64,000 nt of DNA. It comes from Halomonas ventosae (lineage in GTDB: Bacteria; Pseudomonadota; Gammaproteobacteria; Pseudomonadales; Halomonadaceae). The notes under the pieces were generated by a model, which did no database searches, was not told the DNA's origin, and saw nothing but the letters and a program-made list of their open reading frames with translations. The stretch spans positions 1 to 64,000 of the forward strand of contig NZ_SNZJ01000012.1 of NCBI RefSeq assembly GCF_004363555.1. The letters are read 5' to 3'. Positions 1 through 9,667 of the stretch are shown in pieces. Every line of letters begins with the position of its first letter. The stretch's first letter is position 1. Position numbers and translations under genes: made by a program.

Positions 1-97
1 ATAACGTGCGGCTCCATGGGGCCCTGGGCGGAGTCTCCCCCCGGACCTATGAAGCCGCTGCCTGAGAAGGTGTCTACTTTTTCAGGGCCGCATCAGA
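1..97. other. unassigned intergenic edge
   Basis: No credible reading frame covers these bases. The stretch is GC rich with several short G and C runs that could pair, and it ends in a short T run near 77-82. It might be the end of an RNA gene or a terminator belonging to a gene outside the window. I could not match it to 6S, tmRNA, SRP RNA or RNase P RNA. Confidence 0.3.
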
Positions 98-146
98 CTT
101 GCAGCTTGCAGCTTGCAGCTTGCAGCTTGCTCCTTGCCCCTTGTAG
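98..146 (-). repeat. seven-heptad repeat abutting the bepA stop codon
   Basis: Seven consecutive 7-base units fill 98-146: four identical CTTGCAG units, then CTTGCTC, CTTGCCC and CTTGTAG on the plus strand. In the sense of bepA the units carry CAAG every seven bases. The array ends at base 146 and the bepA stop codon occupies 147-149, so it begins directly after translation stops. Similar arrays follow crbR and ttcA. Confidence 0.85.
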
Positions 147-1664
147 CTAGAACTTCTCCAGCGTCTCCCGATAGCCGATGAAGTCCTCCCGGCGCCGCTC
201 GATATGGCTGGCGGCAGCGCTGTCGCCCTCTCGCTTGGCGACGTCCTTGGCGACCTCGAGCTGGCGAATGGCTCGGTCGATGCGGCCGGTGAGCTGCAGC
301 TGCTCGGCGCGGGCCAGGTGGCCCCAGGCTTCGCGACCGCTGCGGCCGGCGGCCTCGGCGAGCAGGGTGAACGCCTGCGGGTCCTCGGGGCGGGCGTCGG
401 CCAGCTCACTCAGCACGCGATAGGCCTCGTCGGGGTCGCGCTGCAGCAGCGCCTCGCCCAGCAGTCGGCGCGTCGGCGCGTAGTCCGGCATCAGCCGCAG
501 CTGGCGACGGCTGCGGGAGATGGCCTCGTCGATGCGGCCGGCCTCGAAGGCGACCTGGGCCGCCGAGGCCGGCAGCATCGCCAGGTCGGGCTGTGACCTG
601 GCCAGGTCGTCGAGCGCGTCCAGCGCCCGGTCGGTGCGGCCGGCCCGGCCATCGATCAGCGCGTCCAGGTAGCGCCGGGCCGCCTCCGGCACCTGGTCCT
701 GGGCCAGGCGGGTGCTGGCCTGCTGCGGGTCGCGGTCGTGGATCGTCAGCAGCGCCCTGGCCCTTACCAGCTGATAGTGAAGGTCTCCATCGCGCGGCGC
801 CGTCACCGAGACCTGGTCGGCGCGGGCCTGGGTATCGCTGATGCGTGACTCGGTCACCGGGTGGGTGAGCAGGAACTCCGGGGGATTCCCCCCCTGCAGG
901 CTTACCATGCGCTGCATGGCGCGAAACATCTCCACCATGGCACCCGGCTCATAGCCGGCGTCCGCCATGGCCTGAAGGGCCACGCGGTCGGCCTCCTGCT
1001 CGAAGCGCCGCGAGTAGCTCAGCTGGTCCTGGATGAGCGCCGCCTGGGAGCCCATGGCGGCGGCGATACCGGCATCGCCGCCGCCCCCGGCGGCGAGCAG
1101 CATGCCGGCGAGCATGGCCGCCATCGCCGGGATCTGGGTCTGCTCGGCGCGAGCCTGGCCGCGGGAATAGTGGCGCTGGGAGAGGTGGCCGAGCTCGTGG
1201 GCGACCACCGAGGCCAGCTCGGCCTCGCGTTCGGCGAAGGCGAACAGCCCGGCGTTGACGCCGATCACCCCGCCGGGCACGGCGAAGGCATTCAGCAGGC
1301 GGCTCTCCACCAGGGTGACGGCGGTGCGCGCGTCTCCCAGGCCACTGTGGGGCAGCAGGCGGGCGACCAGCGACTCCACGTAGTCCTGGGCGATGGCGTC
1401 CTGCCATTCGGGCGCGCGGGCGCGGAACTGGCGCAGCCAGGCGCGGCCCAGCCGGTACTCCTCGCCGCTGATGGCCTGGCTGCCCGCACGAGTCAGGCTG
1501 GGTAGCCCGTAGTCGCCTCCGGCATCGATCGTGGGGCTTCGGGTCAGGCCGGGGGCCTCGTAGCGGCCGGGGGACTGGGCCTGGCTCGGCAGGGCAAGCG
1601 CCAGGCTCAGGGCGCAGGCGGTGAGGCAGGTTCCGGTTCGACGCAGCATGGCCGTCCTCGTCAA
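147..1664 (-). CDS. bepA: BepA-type periplasmic M48 metalloprotease with TPR repeats
   Basis: Zinc protease and chaperone of the outer-membrane assembly quality-control system (formerly YfgC). The 505-aa product starts with a Sec signal peptide (basic start, hydrophobic core, cut near the AQA at residues 28-30). The zinc site is HELGH at 156-160, with the third ligand in a downstream EQEAD motif. The C-terminal 200 residues are helical and alanine/leucine rich, matching the TPR half of BepA. Length fits the family (E. coli about 487 aa). Divergent from tusA-perM; BepA and PerM are also neighbours in E. coli. Family assignment is firm; client specificity is inferred. Confidence 0.93.
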   Translation of the reverse strand: MTRTAMLRRTGTCLTACALSLALALPSQAQSPGRYEAPGLTRSPTIDAGGDYGLPSLTRAGSQAISGEEYRLGRAWLRQFRARAPEWQDAIAQDYVESLVARLLPHSGLGDARTAVTLVESRLLNAFAVPGGVIGVNAGLFAFAEREAELASVVAHELGHLSQRHYSRGQARAEQTQIPAMAAMLAGMLLAAGGGGDAGIAAAMGSQAALIQDQLSYSRRFEQEADRVALQAMADAGYEPGAMVEMFRAMQRMVSLQGGNPPEFLLTHPVTESRISDTQARADQVSVTAPRDGDLHYQLVRARALLTIHDRDPQQASTRLAQDQVPEAARRYLDALIDGRAGRTDRALDALDDLARSQPDLAMLPASAAQVAFEAGRIDEAISRSRRQLRLMPDYAPTRRLLGEALLQRDPDEAYRVLSELADARPEDPQAFTLLAEAAGRSGREAWGHLARAEQLQLTGRIDRAIRQLEVAKDVAKREGDSAAASHIERRREDFIGYRETLEKF

Positions 1665-1701
1665 GGGGAGCGCAAGGGGTGGCAGGTACCCAGATGTGAC
1701 A

Positions 1702-1730
1702 TTGATTCGGCCTGCAAAGTGCCTTTAAAT
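1702..1730 (+). promoter_or_regulatory. possible sigma-70 promoter for tusA-perM
   Basis: TTGATT at 1702-1707, a 17-base spacer, then TTAAAT at 1725-1730, about 65 bases before the tusA start. It lies in the bepA/tusA divergent gap. Sequence match only. Confidence 0.35.
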
Positions 1731-1793
1731 CGCAGGGACTTGCGTGCGGGCCCGTTGCCCGGCACGTCCTATTGTATCTTCCCGGGAGACACC

Positions 1794-2042
1794 ATGGCGC
1801 TGCAACCCGATGACCTGCTCGATGCCCGCGGTCTTCCCTGCCCCCTGCCGCTGCTCAAGGCCAAGCAGGCGCTTTCGCGCCTCGCGCCCGGCCAGTTGCT
1901 GGAGGTCATGGCCACCGATGCGGGCTCCTGGCGCGACTTCGAGACCTTCGTGGCCCAGAGCGTGCACGAGATGCCGGCCAGGGAGGAGTGCGGTGACGTT
2001 TACCACTACTGGATCCGCAAGGGCGGGGAGCCGGCTCCATGA
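1794..2042 (+). CDS. tusA: TusA-family sulfurtransferase
   Basis: Small sulfur carrier of the TusA/SirA family, 82 aa. The signature is GLPCPLPLLKAK, with the persulfide-carrying cysteine at residue 16. The ATG at 1794 is chosen because the conserved fold begins there and GGGAG lies just upstream; an earlier in-frame start would add about 25 unconserved residues. It overlaps the perM start by four bases, so the two are probably translationally coupled. TusA proteins deliver sulfur for tRNA thiolation or molybdenum cofactor; which partner is used here cannot be read from the sequence. Confidence 0.88.
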   Translation: MALQPDDLLDARGLPCPLPLLKAKQALSRLAPGQLLEVMATDAGSWRDFETFVAQSVHEMPAREECGDVYHYWIRKGGEPAP

Positions 2043-3139
2043 CCCTGAGGTCGGTCTTCAGGAGCTGGATCGATCACTACTTCTCGGACGAGGAGGCGGT
2101 GATCCTGCTGGTGGTGCTGGTGCTGGGCTTCGCCGTGGTGATCCTGTTCGGACGCATGCTGGCGCCCTTCCTCATCGCCCTGGTGGTGGCCTTCCTGCTG
2201 CAGGGGCCGGTGAGCTGGATGGAGCGGCGCAGGATGCCGCGCCTGCTGGCGGTGTTCGTGGTGTTCCTGGCCTTCATCGGGGTGCTGCTGGCGCTGGCCT
2301 TCATCCTGATGCCGTTGATCTGGAACCAGCTGGTGGGGCTGGTCCAGGAGGCGCCGCGCATGTTCGCCAGTGGCCAGCAGCTGCTGGATGATCTCCAGGC
2401 CCGCTATCCCAACCTGGTTACCCCCGACCAGATGCAGAACTGGATCGACGTGGCCGGCCGCGAGGTGACCCAGCTCGGCCAGCGGGCCCTGACCCTGTCG
2501 CTGGCCTCGCTGGGCAACGTCCTGACGCTGATCGTCTACCTGATCCTGGTGCCGATCCTGGTGTTCTTCATGCTCAAGGATCGCGACCGCCTGGTGGGCT
2601 TCACCGTCTCGCTGCTGCCCCAGCGGCGCGAGCTGATGACCCGCGTCTGGGAGGAGATGGACGACCAGATCGCCAACTACGTGCGCGGCAAGTTCATCGA
2701 GATCATCATCGTCGGCACCGTGGCCTTCTTCACCTTCGCCTACTTCGGGCTCCCCTACACGGCGCTGCTGGCGGTGGTGGTGGGCCTCTCGGTGCTGGTG
2801 CCCTATATCGGGGCGGCGGTGACCACCCTGCCGGTGGCGGCGGTGGCCGGCTTCCACTTCGGCCTGACGGACGAGTTCCTCTACGTGCTGGTCGCCTATG
2901 GCGTGCTGCAGGCCCTGGACGGCAACGTCCTGTCGCCGATCCTGTTCTCCGAGGCAGTCAACATCCACCCGGTATCGATCATCCTGGCGATCCTCTTCTT
3001 CGGCGGGATCTGGGGCTTCTGGGGGGTCTTCTTCGCCATTCCCCTGGCGACCCTGCTCAAGGCGCTGGTCTACGCCTGGCCGCGCGGCATCAAGCAGCGC
3101 CACCGGCAGGAGGCGGCCGAGACGCCCGCCGAATCGTGA
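2039..3139 (+). CDS. perM: AI-2E family membrane transporter (PerM-like)
   Basis: Polytopic inner-membrane protein of the AI-2E family, 366 aa. Two hydrophobic hairpins lie in the first 90 residues, followed by a soluble stretch (about 100-160) and five or six more membrane segments towards the C-terminus. The DGNVLSPILF stretch near residue 300 is a family hallmark. E. coli PerM (YfgO) is the nearest named relative and, as here, sits close to bepA and bcp. Family members have been linked to autoinducer-2 export or Na+/H+ antiport; the substrate here is unknown. Overlaps tusA by four bases. Confidence 0.85.
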   Translation: MTLRSVFRSWIDHYFSDEEAVILLVVLVLGFAVVILFGRMLAPFLIALVVAFLLQGPVSWMERRRMPRLLAVFVVFLAFIGVLLALAFILMPLIWNQLVGLVQEAPRMFASGQQLLDDLQARYPNLVTPDQMQNWIDVAGREVTQLGQRALTLSLASLGNVLTLIVYLILVPILVFFMLKDRDRLVGFTVSLLPQRRELMTRVWEEMDDQIANYVRGKFIEIIIVGTVAFFTFAYFGLPYTALLAVVVGLSVLVPYIGAAVTTLPVAAVAGFHFGLTDEFLYVLVAYGVLQALDGNVLSPILFSEAVNIHPVSIILAILFFGGIWGFWGVFFAIPLATLLKALVYAWPRGIKQRHRQEAAETPAES

Positions 3140-3190
3140 GCGTCCCGGGGCGTGGGCGATCGTCCGCGCGGATCGACATGAGAGAGGGGG

Positions 3191-3664
3191 TCAGCCGGCG
3201 TGCAAGGCCTGGGCGGCGTCCAGCACCTCCTCGACGTGGCCCTTGACCTTGACGCCGCGCCACTCGCGGGCGAGCTTGCCGTCGGCGTCGATCAGGAAGG
3301 TACTGCGCTCGATCCCCAGGTGCTCCTTGCCGTAGAGCTTCTTGAGCTTGATGACGTCGAAGAGCTGGCAGAGTGTCTCGTCCTTGTCGGAGATCAGCGC
3401 GAAGTTGAAGCCCTGCTTGGCCTTGAAGTTCTCCTGGGCGCGGATGCCGTCCCGGGAGACGCCGAGGATCACGGTGTTGGCGGCGTCGAAGGCCTCCTTG
3501 CGGTCGCGAAAGTCTCCGCCCTCGGTGGTGCACCCAGGGGTGCTGGCCTTGGGGTAGAAGTAGATCACCACCTGTTTCCCCTTCAGCTCGGAGAGGGTGA
3601 CGGTCGTGTCGCCGGTGGCAGTGGCGGTGAAGTCCGGAACGGGCTCGCCGAGGCTGACGCTCAT
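3191..3664 (-). CDS. bcp: BCP-type thioredoxin-dependent peroxiredoxin
   Basis: Thiol peroxidase of the BCP/PrxQ subfamily, 157 aa, which reduces hydrogen peroxide and organic hydroperoxides. The peroxidatic cysteine is C45 in a TPGC motif. E. coli BCP has its resolving cysteine five residues later; that position is not cysteine here ([10 protein letters not shown]), so resolution must use another thiol, for example the cysteine in DETLC, or an external reductant. The start at 3664 matches the conserved beginning of the domain; an in-frame upstream ATG would run into the dapA start region. Divergent from dapA, as in E. coli. Confidence 0.92.
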   Translation of the reverse strand: MSVSLGEPVPDFTATATGDTTVTLSELKGKQVVIYFYPKASTPGCTTEGGDFRDRKEAFDAANTVILGVSRDGIRAQENFKAKQGFNFALISDKDETLCQLFDVIKLKKLYGKEHLGIERSTFLIDADGKLAREWRGVKVKGHVEEVLDAAQALHAG

Positions 3665-3842
3665 GGTCGTGCTCCTGTCGTGGGTGAGGGAAGGAGCCCC
3701 GATTACACGCAACCCGCGGCGAACTGTAAAGTCGCGGCTGTACAGGCTGTCGAGGCCTGAGTACCATTTGGCCCCTGGCACCGGGGCGTTGCCCGAGGTC
3801 CCCGAGACCGCGAATGCAGGCGAATCGAGAGGAATCGAGAGG

Positions 3843-4727
3843 ATGATCACTGGCAGTATCGTCGCGCTGGCGACGCCGATGAAGGTGAACGGCGATATCG
3901 ACTGGGAGGCCCTGCGCCGACTGGTGCACTTTCATCTCGACAACGGCACCGATGCGATCGTGGCGGCCGGCACCACCGGCGAGCCGACCACCATGTCGTT
4001 CGCCGAGCACTTCGATGTCATCCGCACCGTGGTGGAGGAGGTGAACGGGCGCATCCCGGTCATCGCCGGCACCGGCTCCAACAATACCACCGAGGCGGTG
4101 GAACTGGCCCGCTACGCCAGCGAGGTCGGGGCAGACTGCTGCCTGACCGTGGCGCCCTACTACAACAAGCCCACCCAGGAAGGGCTCTACCGGCACTTCA
4201 AGGCCATCGCCGAGAGCAGCGACCTGCCGGTGATCCTCTACAACGTGCCGGGGCGTACCTGCTCGGACATCTACAACGAGACCGTGCTGCGCCTGGCCGA
4301 GGTCGACAAGATCATCGGACTCAAGGACGCCACCGGCAACCTGGAGCGCGCCGAGGACCTGATCGCGCGCCTCAAGGGCAGCGGCTTCATGCTCTATTCC
4401 GGGGATGACGCCACCGCCTGCGACTTCATGCTGATGGGCGGCCATGGTGACATCTCGGTGACGGCCAACGTGGCGCCGAAGGCCATGCACGAGCTGTGCA
4501 GTGCCGCCGTGTCCGGGGATGCCGACCGGGCCCACCAGATCAACACCCGCCTGATGCCGCTGCACACCAACCTGGGGATCGAGTCCAACCCGATCCCGGT
4601 CAAGTGGGCGCTCTACCGCATGGGCCACATCGAGCCCGGCATCCGGCTGCCGCTGACCTGGCTCTCCGAGAAGTATCACTCCACCGTCAGCGAGGCCCTG
4701 CAGCTGGCGGGCCTGATCGACGACTGA
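3843..4727 (+). CDS. dapA: 4-hydroxy-tetrahydrodipicolinate synthase
   Basis: First committed enzyme of the lysine/diaminopimelate branch: condenses pyruvate with aspartate semialdehyde. The 294-aa product is full length (E. coli 292). The Schiff-base lysine lies in GLKDATGN, the catalytic tyrosine in YNVPGRT, and the substrate-binding GTTGE motif is near residue 43. The start at 3843 (MITGSIVAL) is the conserved N-terminus and is preceded by GAGAGG. First gene of dapA-bamC-MBL-purC. Confidence 0.97.
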   Translation: MITGSIVALATPMKVNGDIDWEALRRLVHFHLDNGTDAIVAAGTTGEPTTMSFAEHFDVIRTVVEEVNGRIPVIAGTGSNNTTEAVELARYASEVGADCCLTVAPYYNKPTQEGLYRHFKAIAESSDLPVILYNVPGRTCSDIYNETVLRLAEVDKIIGLKDATGNLERAEDLIARLKGSGFMLYSGDDATACDFMLMGGHGDISVTANVAPKAMHELCSAAVSGDADRAHQINTRLMPLHTNLGIESNPIPVKWALYRMGHIEPGIRLPLTWLSEKYHSTVSEALQLAGLIDD

Positions 4728-4774
4728 GCGGTGCCCGGCACCGCACCCTGCACAACTCTAGGCAAGGTGGACGC

Positions 4775-5743
4775 ATGAACTCTGCGCTGAAATGGATGCC
4801 GCTGGTGGCGGTGATCGCCCTGGCCACGGCCGGCTGTGCCCGTGATGGCTTCTACCATGATCGCAACCTCGACTACGGCGATGCCGAGGAGAATGCGCCC
4901 CTGGTGCTGCCGGAGGGCCGCGATGCCGAGCGCTACCGGGATGCCATGCCCGTCCCCGAGGTGAGTGGTACGCGGCCTGCCGAGGAGGGCGTGGTCGAGG
5001 CACCGCTCCCCCAGGCCCTGTCGCCCGGGGGCAGCCTGGAGCGCGGCTATGTCGAGCGCCGCGCGGTCGGCGACGAGCGCTGGCTGGTGGTGGGCGCCGA
5101 ACCGGCAACGGTCTGGCCGGAGCTCGAGCGCTTCGTGCTCAGCCGCGACCTGACCGTCACCGCCAGCGATTCCCGCCGTGGCATCCTGGAAACCGACCAG
5201 GCCAGGTTCAGTGTCCGCCCGGCGCTGCGCAGCGGCGACAGCGAGATTCGCTGCGAGCAGGGTGGGACCACCCAGGCCGCCTGCCTGACGGCGCTGGAAC
5301 GCCACTTCGAGGCACGCAGCATGTCGCCGAGCGCCGCCTCGCTGGCCGCCCAGCGGCCCGACGCCCAGAATCGCGCCAGGTTCGAGCAGCGTGGTGACGA
5401 CTGGCAGGTGATCCTGCCCTTCGCGGCGGACCGTCTGTGGGCCGAACTCAGCCACCAGCTGGAACGCGACTTCGCGGTCGAGGGGCGTCGCGAGCTGCTC
5501 GAGCGCGACCCCGCGTCGCGCAGCTTCCTGGTGGGATACCTGACCCGGAGCGAGCGGGAGCGGGGCCTGTTGCGCTCGCTTGCGACCCTCAATCTGGGCG
5601 AGTCGACCCGGCAGGTGCGCCTGGTGCTGGAGCCCCGTGGACCCGAGGAGACCGTGCTCAGGGCTCAGGGTGCCGGCGAGGAAGCGCTCTCCACCGAGGA
5701 CCAGCGCGAGCTGCTCGAGCGGGTGGCGGGCCTGCTGCGCTGA
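4775..5743 (+). CDS. bamC: outer-membrane assembly lipoprotein BamC
   Basis: Lipoprotein subunit of the BAM complex that inserts beta-barrel proteins into the outer membrane. The 322-aa product has a type II signal peptide with a lipobox ending ATAGC, making C21 the lipidated residue. An unstructured, acidic, proline-containing stretch follows (about 30-90), then two helix-grip domains (about 95-200 and 215-320), as known for BamC. Overall sequence is divergent, so the call rests on the lipobox, the two-domain layout and the position between dapA and purC, as in E. coli. Shares one base with the next gene. Confidence 0.85.
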   Translation: MNSALKWMPLVAVIALATAGCARDGFYHDRNLDYGDAEENAPLVLPEGRDAERYRDAMPVPEVSGTRPAEEGVVEAPLPQALSPGGSLERGYVERRAVGDERWLVVGAEPATVWPELERFVLSRDLTVTASDSRRGILETDQARFSVRPALRSGDSEIRCEQGGTTQAACLTALERHFEARSMSPSAASLAAQRPDAQNRARFEQRGDDWQVILPFAADRLWAELSHQLERDFAVEGRRELLERDPASRSFLVGYLTRSERERGLLRSLATLNLGESTRQVRLVLEPRGPEETVLRAQGAGEEALSTEDQRELLERVAGLLR

Positions 5744-6537
5744 TGAGCGGTACGGTGCCGGGTGGGCGCGGGCGCCTCTCCTTCGCCTCCCTGGGCAGCG
5801 GCAGCAAGGGCAACGCCACCCTGGTCAGCGACGGCGAGACGCACCTGCTGGTCGACTGCGGTTTCACCCTGCGCGAGACCGAGCGCCGCCTGGCCCGGCT
5901 GGGTCTGCATCCCCGCCAGCTCGATGCGCTGCTGGTGACCCACGAGCATGGCGACCACGTGCGGGGCGTCGGCCCCCTGGCCCGCCGCCACGGACTGCCG
6001 GTCTACCTGACGCCGGGGACCTGGCTGTCGGGTCGGCTCGGCGAGCTGCCGCACCGTCACTGGATCACCCCCCAGGCCCGGTTCGCGGTCAAGGGGCTGA
6101 CCATCGACCCGGTCACCGTGCCCCATGACGCCCGGGAGCCGGTGCAGTTTCGCATCGACGCCGGCGAACGACGCCTCGGCCTGCTCACCGACCTGGGGCA
6201 TCCCAGCGCGCATGTGGTCGAGGCCTTCACCGGCTGCGACGGCCTGGTGCTGGAGTGCAACCACGACCCGCGGATGCTCGCCGAGGGGCCCTATCCCGCC
6301 AGCCTCAAGCGACGCGTCGGCGGTGACTGGGGGCACCTGGCCAACGGCCAGGCGGCCTGGCTGCTGGCCCGGCTGGGGCTCGACCGCCTGCAGCGCATCG
6401 TCTGCTCCCATCTCTCCGAACACAACAACCGCCCCGAGCTGGCCCTGGAGGCCCTGGTGCCGCTGCTCGACGGCGACGAATCCCGGCTGAGGATCGCCGC
6501 CCAGGACGCTGGCCTGGCCTGGCAGACCCTCGGCTGA
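5743..6537 (+). CDS. MBL-fold metallo-hydrolase (YycJ-like)
   Basis: Metallo-beta-lactamase-fold protein, 264 aa. The metal site THEHGDH gives H67, H69, D71 and H72; further ligands are the histidine in VPHDA and the aspartate in LLTDLGH. GSGSKGN near residues 18-24 is typical of the YycJ/WalJ-type subgroup of predicted phosphodiesterases or nucleases. Its ATG overlaps the bamC stop by one base, so it is co-expressed with dapA-bamC. Substrate is not evident. Confidence 0.85.
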   Translation: MSGTVPGGRGRLSFASLGSGSKGNATLVSDGETHLLVDCGFTLRETERRLARLGLHPRQLDALLVTHEHGDHVRGVGPLARRHGLPVYLTPGTWLSGRLGELPHRHWITPQARFAVKGLTIDPVTVPHDAREPVQFRIDAGERRLGLLTDLGHPSAHVVEAFTGCDGLVLECNHDPRMLAEGPYPASLKRRVGGDWGHLANGQAAWLLARLGLDRLQRIVCSHLSEHNNRPELALEALVPLLDGDESRLRIAAQDAGLAWQTLG

Positions 6538-6578
6538 ACGACCATCCTGATCCGTATCCGCGCCTCTGGAGGCTCCCC

Positions 6579-7292
6579 ATGGAAAAGCGTCAAGAACTCT
6601 ATGCCGGCAAGGCCAAGTCGGTCCATGCCACCGATGACCCCGATCGCCTGATCCTGACCTTCCGCGACGACACCAGCGCCTTCGACGGCGAGCGCATGGA
6701 ATCGCTGGCCCGCAAGGGCATGGTCAACAACCGCTTCAATGCCTTCATCATGGAGAAGCTGCAGGCGGCGGGCATCCCCACCCATTTCGACCGCCGCCTC
6801 TCGGACACCGAGAGCCTGGTCAAGAACCTCGAGATGATCCCGGTCGAGTGCGTGGTGCGCAACATCGCCGCCGGCGGCCTGGTCAAGCGCCTTGGCGTGG
6901 AGGAGGGCCAGGCGCTCGACCCGCCCACCTTCGAGCTGTTCCTCAAGAACGATGCCCTGCACGACCCCATGATCAACGAGTCGCTGGCCGAGACCTTCGG
7001 CTGGGCGACCCCCGAGCAGCTGGCCGAGATGAAGACGCTCACCTTCCGCGTCAACGAGGTGCTCAAGGCGCTGTTCGCCGAGGGGGGCCTGCTGCTGGTG
7101 GACTACAAGCTGGAGTTCGGCCTGTTCAAGGGCGAGATCGTGCTGGGCGACGAGTTCTCCCCGGACGGCTGCCGCCTGTGGGACGCCAAGACCCGCGAGA
7201 AGCTCGACAAGGACCGCTTCCGCCAGGGGCTGGGCGGGGTGATCGAGGCCTACGAGGAGGTGGGCAAACGGATCGGCATCGACTTCGACTGA
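6579..7292 (+). CDS. purC: phosphoribosylaminoimidazole-succinocarboxamide synthase
   Basis: SAICAR synthetase of purine biosynthesis: joins aspartate to CAIR using ATP. The 237-aa product is full length and matches the bacterial short form. Visible signatures include YAGKAKSV at the N-terminus (nucleotide loop), RDDTSAFDG, and [12 protein letters not shown] in the middle. The ATG follows a GGAGG-type ribosome site. Last gene of the dapA-bamC-MBL-purC run; a strong hairpin follows. Confidence 0.97.
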   Translation: MEKRQELYAGKAKSVHATDDPDRLILTFRDDTSAFDGERMESLARKGMVNNRFNAFIMEKLQAAGIPTHFDRRLSDTESLVKNLEMIPVECVVRNIAAGGLVKRLGVEEGQALDPPTFELFLKNDALHDPMINESLAETFGWATPEQLAEMKTLTFRVNEVLKALFAEGGLLLVDYKLEFGLFKGEIVLGDEFSPDGCRLWDAKTREKLDKDRFRQGLGGVIEAYEEVGKRIGIDFD

Positions 7293-7315
7293 TTGATGCT
7301 GCCCCTGTGATGCGA

Positions 7316-7337
7316 GAAGGGCCCCGCGGGGCCCTTC
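7316..7337. terminator. hairpin between convergent purC and trmO
   Basis: GAAGGGCCCC pairs with GGGGCCCTTC around a two-base CG turn, ending one base before the trmO stop codon. No long T run follows on either strand, so termination strength is uncertain, but the position between convergent genes suits a bidirectional terminator. Confidence 0.6.
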
Positions 7338-7338
7338 G

Positions 7339-8079
7339 TCATGTCCGGCCTTCGGACGAGAGGACCTCGACCACCCTCAGGGTCGTGGGGCCGGTCTGTT
7401 CCTGCAGTGCCCGGAAGCGCACGTCCACGTCGCGCAGCCGCACCCCGTAGATCCGTGTCTCGGCGCCGTGGCGGTAGGCGGGGCGCGGGTCCTGGGCCAG
7501 CACCTGGAGGATCAGTTCTCGCAGCGAGTCACCGTCGGGGCGCCGGGCCAGCACCGCCTCCGCCTCGGACGAGAGGCTGACCGCCAGGGTCGGCGGCGCC
7601 TCGGGGGCGAAGCCGGCGCGGGCCTCGGGACGGGACTCCGCCCAGGGCAGGTAGGGCTTGATGTCGAGCACCGGAGTGCCGTCGACCAGGTCGGCGCCGC
7701 GAAGCCGCAGGCGCACGCCGTGTGAGGCGTCGATCTCGACCAGCTCCACCAGCGACAGCCCCAGGCGGTTGGGCCGATGGGTGCTGCGGCTGGCGAAGAC
7801 CCCCACCTTGGCGTTGCCGCCCAGGCGCGGCGGGCGCACCAGCGGCGCCCAGCGTTCGGGACTCTGGTGGAAGACGAAGGTCAGCCAGAGGTGGCTGAAG
7901 GCCGTGAGGCCTCTCACCGCCAGCGGGTCGTCGAAGGGCGGGACCAGCACCAGGGACGCCCGGGCCGCCGTTGCCAGGCCCGGCTGGCGCGGGATGCCGA
8001 ACTTGTCCGGGAAGTCGCTCTCGATGATGCCGATGGGCGTCAGCTGGAAGGCATCGGGTGGGGTGGGACGGTCGTTCAT
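7339..8079 (-). CDS. trmO: tRNA (t6A37)-N6-methyltransferase TrmO
   Basis: S-adenosylmethionine-dependent enzyme of the TsaA/YaeB beta-barrel family that methylates t6A37 to m6t6A37 in threonine tRNA. The 246-aa product has the family marks DKFGIPRQPG near residue 25, FSHLWL, the STHRPNRLGLS motif and LDIKPYLPW. The C-terminal third matches the extra domain seen in E. coli TrmO (235 aa). Convergent with purC. Confidence 0.93.
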   Translation of the reverse strand: MNDRPTPPDAFQLTPIGIIESDFPDKFGIPRQPGLATAARASLVLVPPFDDPLAVRGLTAFSHLWLTFVFHQSPERWAPLVRPPRLGGNAKVGVFASRSTHRPNRLGLSLVELVEIDASHGVRLRLRGADLVDGTPVLDIKPYLPWAESRPEARAGFAPEAPPTLAVSLSSEAEAVLARRPDGDSLRELILQVLAQDPRPAYRHGAETRIYGVRLRDVDVRFRALQEQTGPTTLRVVEVLSSEGRT

Positions 8080-8172
8080 GGCATATCCTGAGAGTGACCA
8101 CCCGCAGGGCTTGGCCCCGCGGCGTGGCTTGGGTAGTCTGCTGGGCCGGTCATCATTTCAGGAAGGTCTCAC

Positions 8173-8730
8173 ATGCGTCTTGCCGATATCGACACCGGCC
8201 CCGCGCCGGCCGAGCCGCCGCCCGCCGGGCGCCGCCGTGGGCCGCGAATCGTCTATCGCACGGCCCGCGCCCGGGACGCCGCGGACCAGGCCGAGGTCTT
8301 CCACCACGCCGTGATGCAGGGCGCGGCGGGTCACTATTCGCTGGTCGAGCGCGAGGCCTGGGCGACAGCGCTGCCCCGGGATGGCAGTGCCTGGGCGGCC
8401 CGCCAGGCGCTCTACACCACCCTGGTCGCTGACTGCGAGGGCCGCTGCGTGGGCTTCCTGGAACTGGACATGCCCCGCGGGCGGATCGAGACCCTCTATG
8501 TCTGGCCGTCGCTCGGACGGCGCGGGATCGGCTCGACCCTGCTGGTGCATGCCGAGCGCCTGCTCCTCGAGCAGGGCGTGACTCGGGCCGCCATCGAGGC
8601 CAGCGCCATGCTGGTCGAGGGTCTGGTGCACCGTGGCTGGCAGCGGCTTGGCGACGACTGGGTCGAGCGCGGCGGCGAGCGGCTCTACCGCCAGCGGCTC
8701 GAGAAGCGGCTGGTCGCCGTCGAGACCTGA
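8173..8730 (+). CDS. GNAT-family N-acetyltransferase
   Basis: Acetyl-CoA-dependent acetyltransferase fold, 185 aa. The CoA pyrophosphate loop is the RRGIGS stretch, following a beta strand ending ETLYVWPSLG; the core spans about residues 27-170. The first 25 residues are proline/arginine rich and probably flexible. A good AGGAAGG site precedes the ATG. Substrate unknown; candidates include small amines or protein N-termini. It ends only eight bases from convergent nadC. Confidence 0.85.
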   Translation: MRLADIDTGPAPAEPPPAGRRRGPRIVYRTARARDAADQAEVFHHAVMQGAAGHYSLVEREAWATALPRDGSAWAARQALYTTLVADCEGRCVGFLELDMPRGRIETLYVWPSLGRRGIGSTLLVHAERLLLEQGVTRAAIEASAMLVEGLVHRGWQRLGDDWVERGGERLYRQRLEKRLVAVET

Positions 8731-8738
8731 GGGGGCCC

Positions 8739-9626
<888 letters not shown>

Positions 9627-9667
9627 TCATTATAGGGAAACCCATGCATCGACGTCAGGGAAAAACC

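Noticed and set aside
1..97. 6S, SRP, tmRNA or RNase P RNA fragment at the window start
   Set aside because: I could not place any conserved core of these RNAs in the visible bases.
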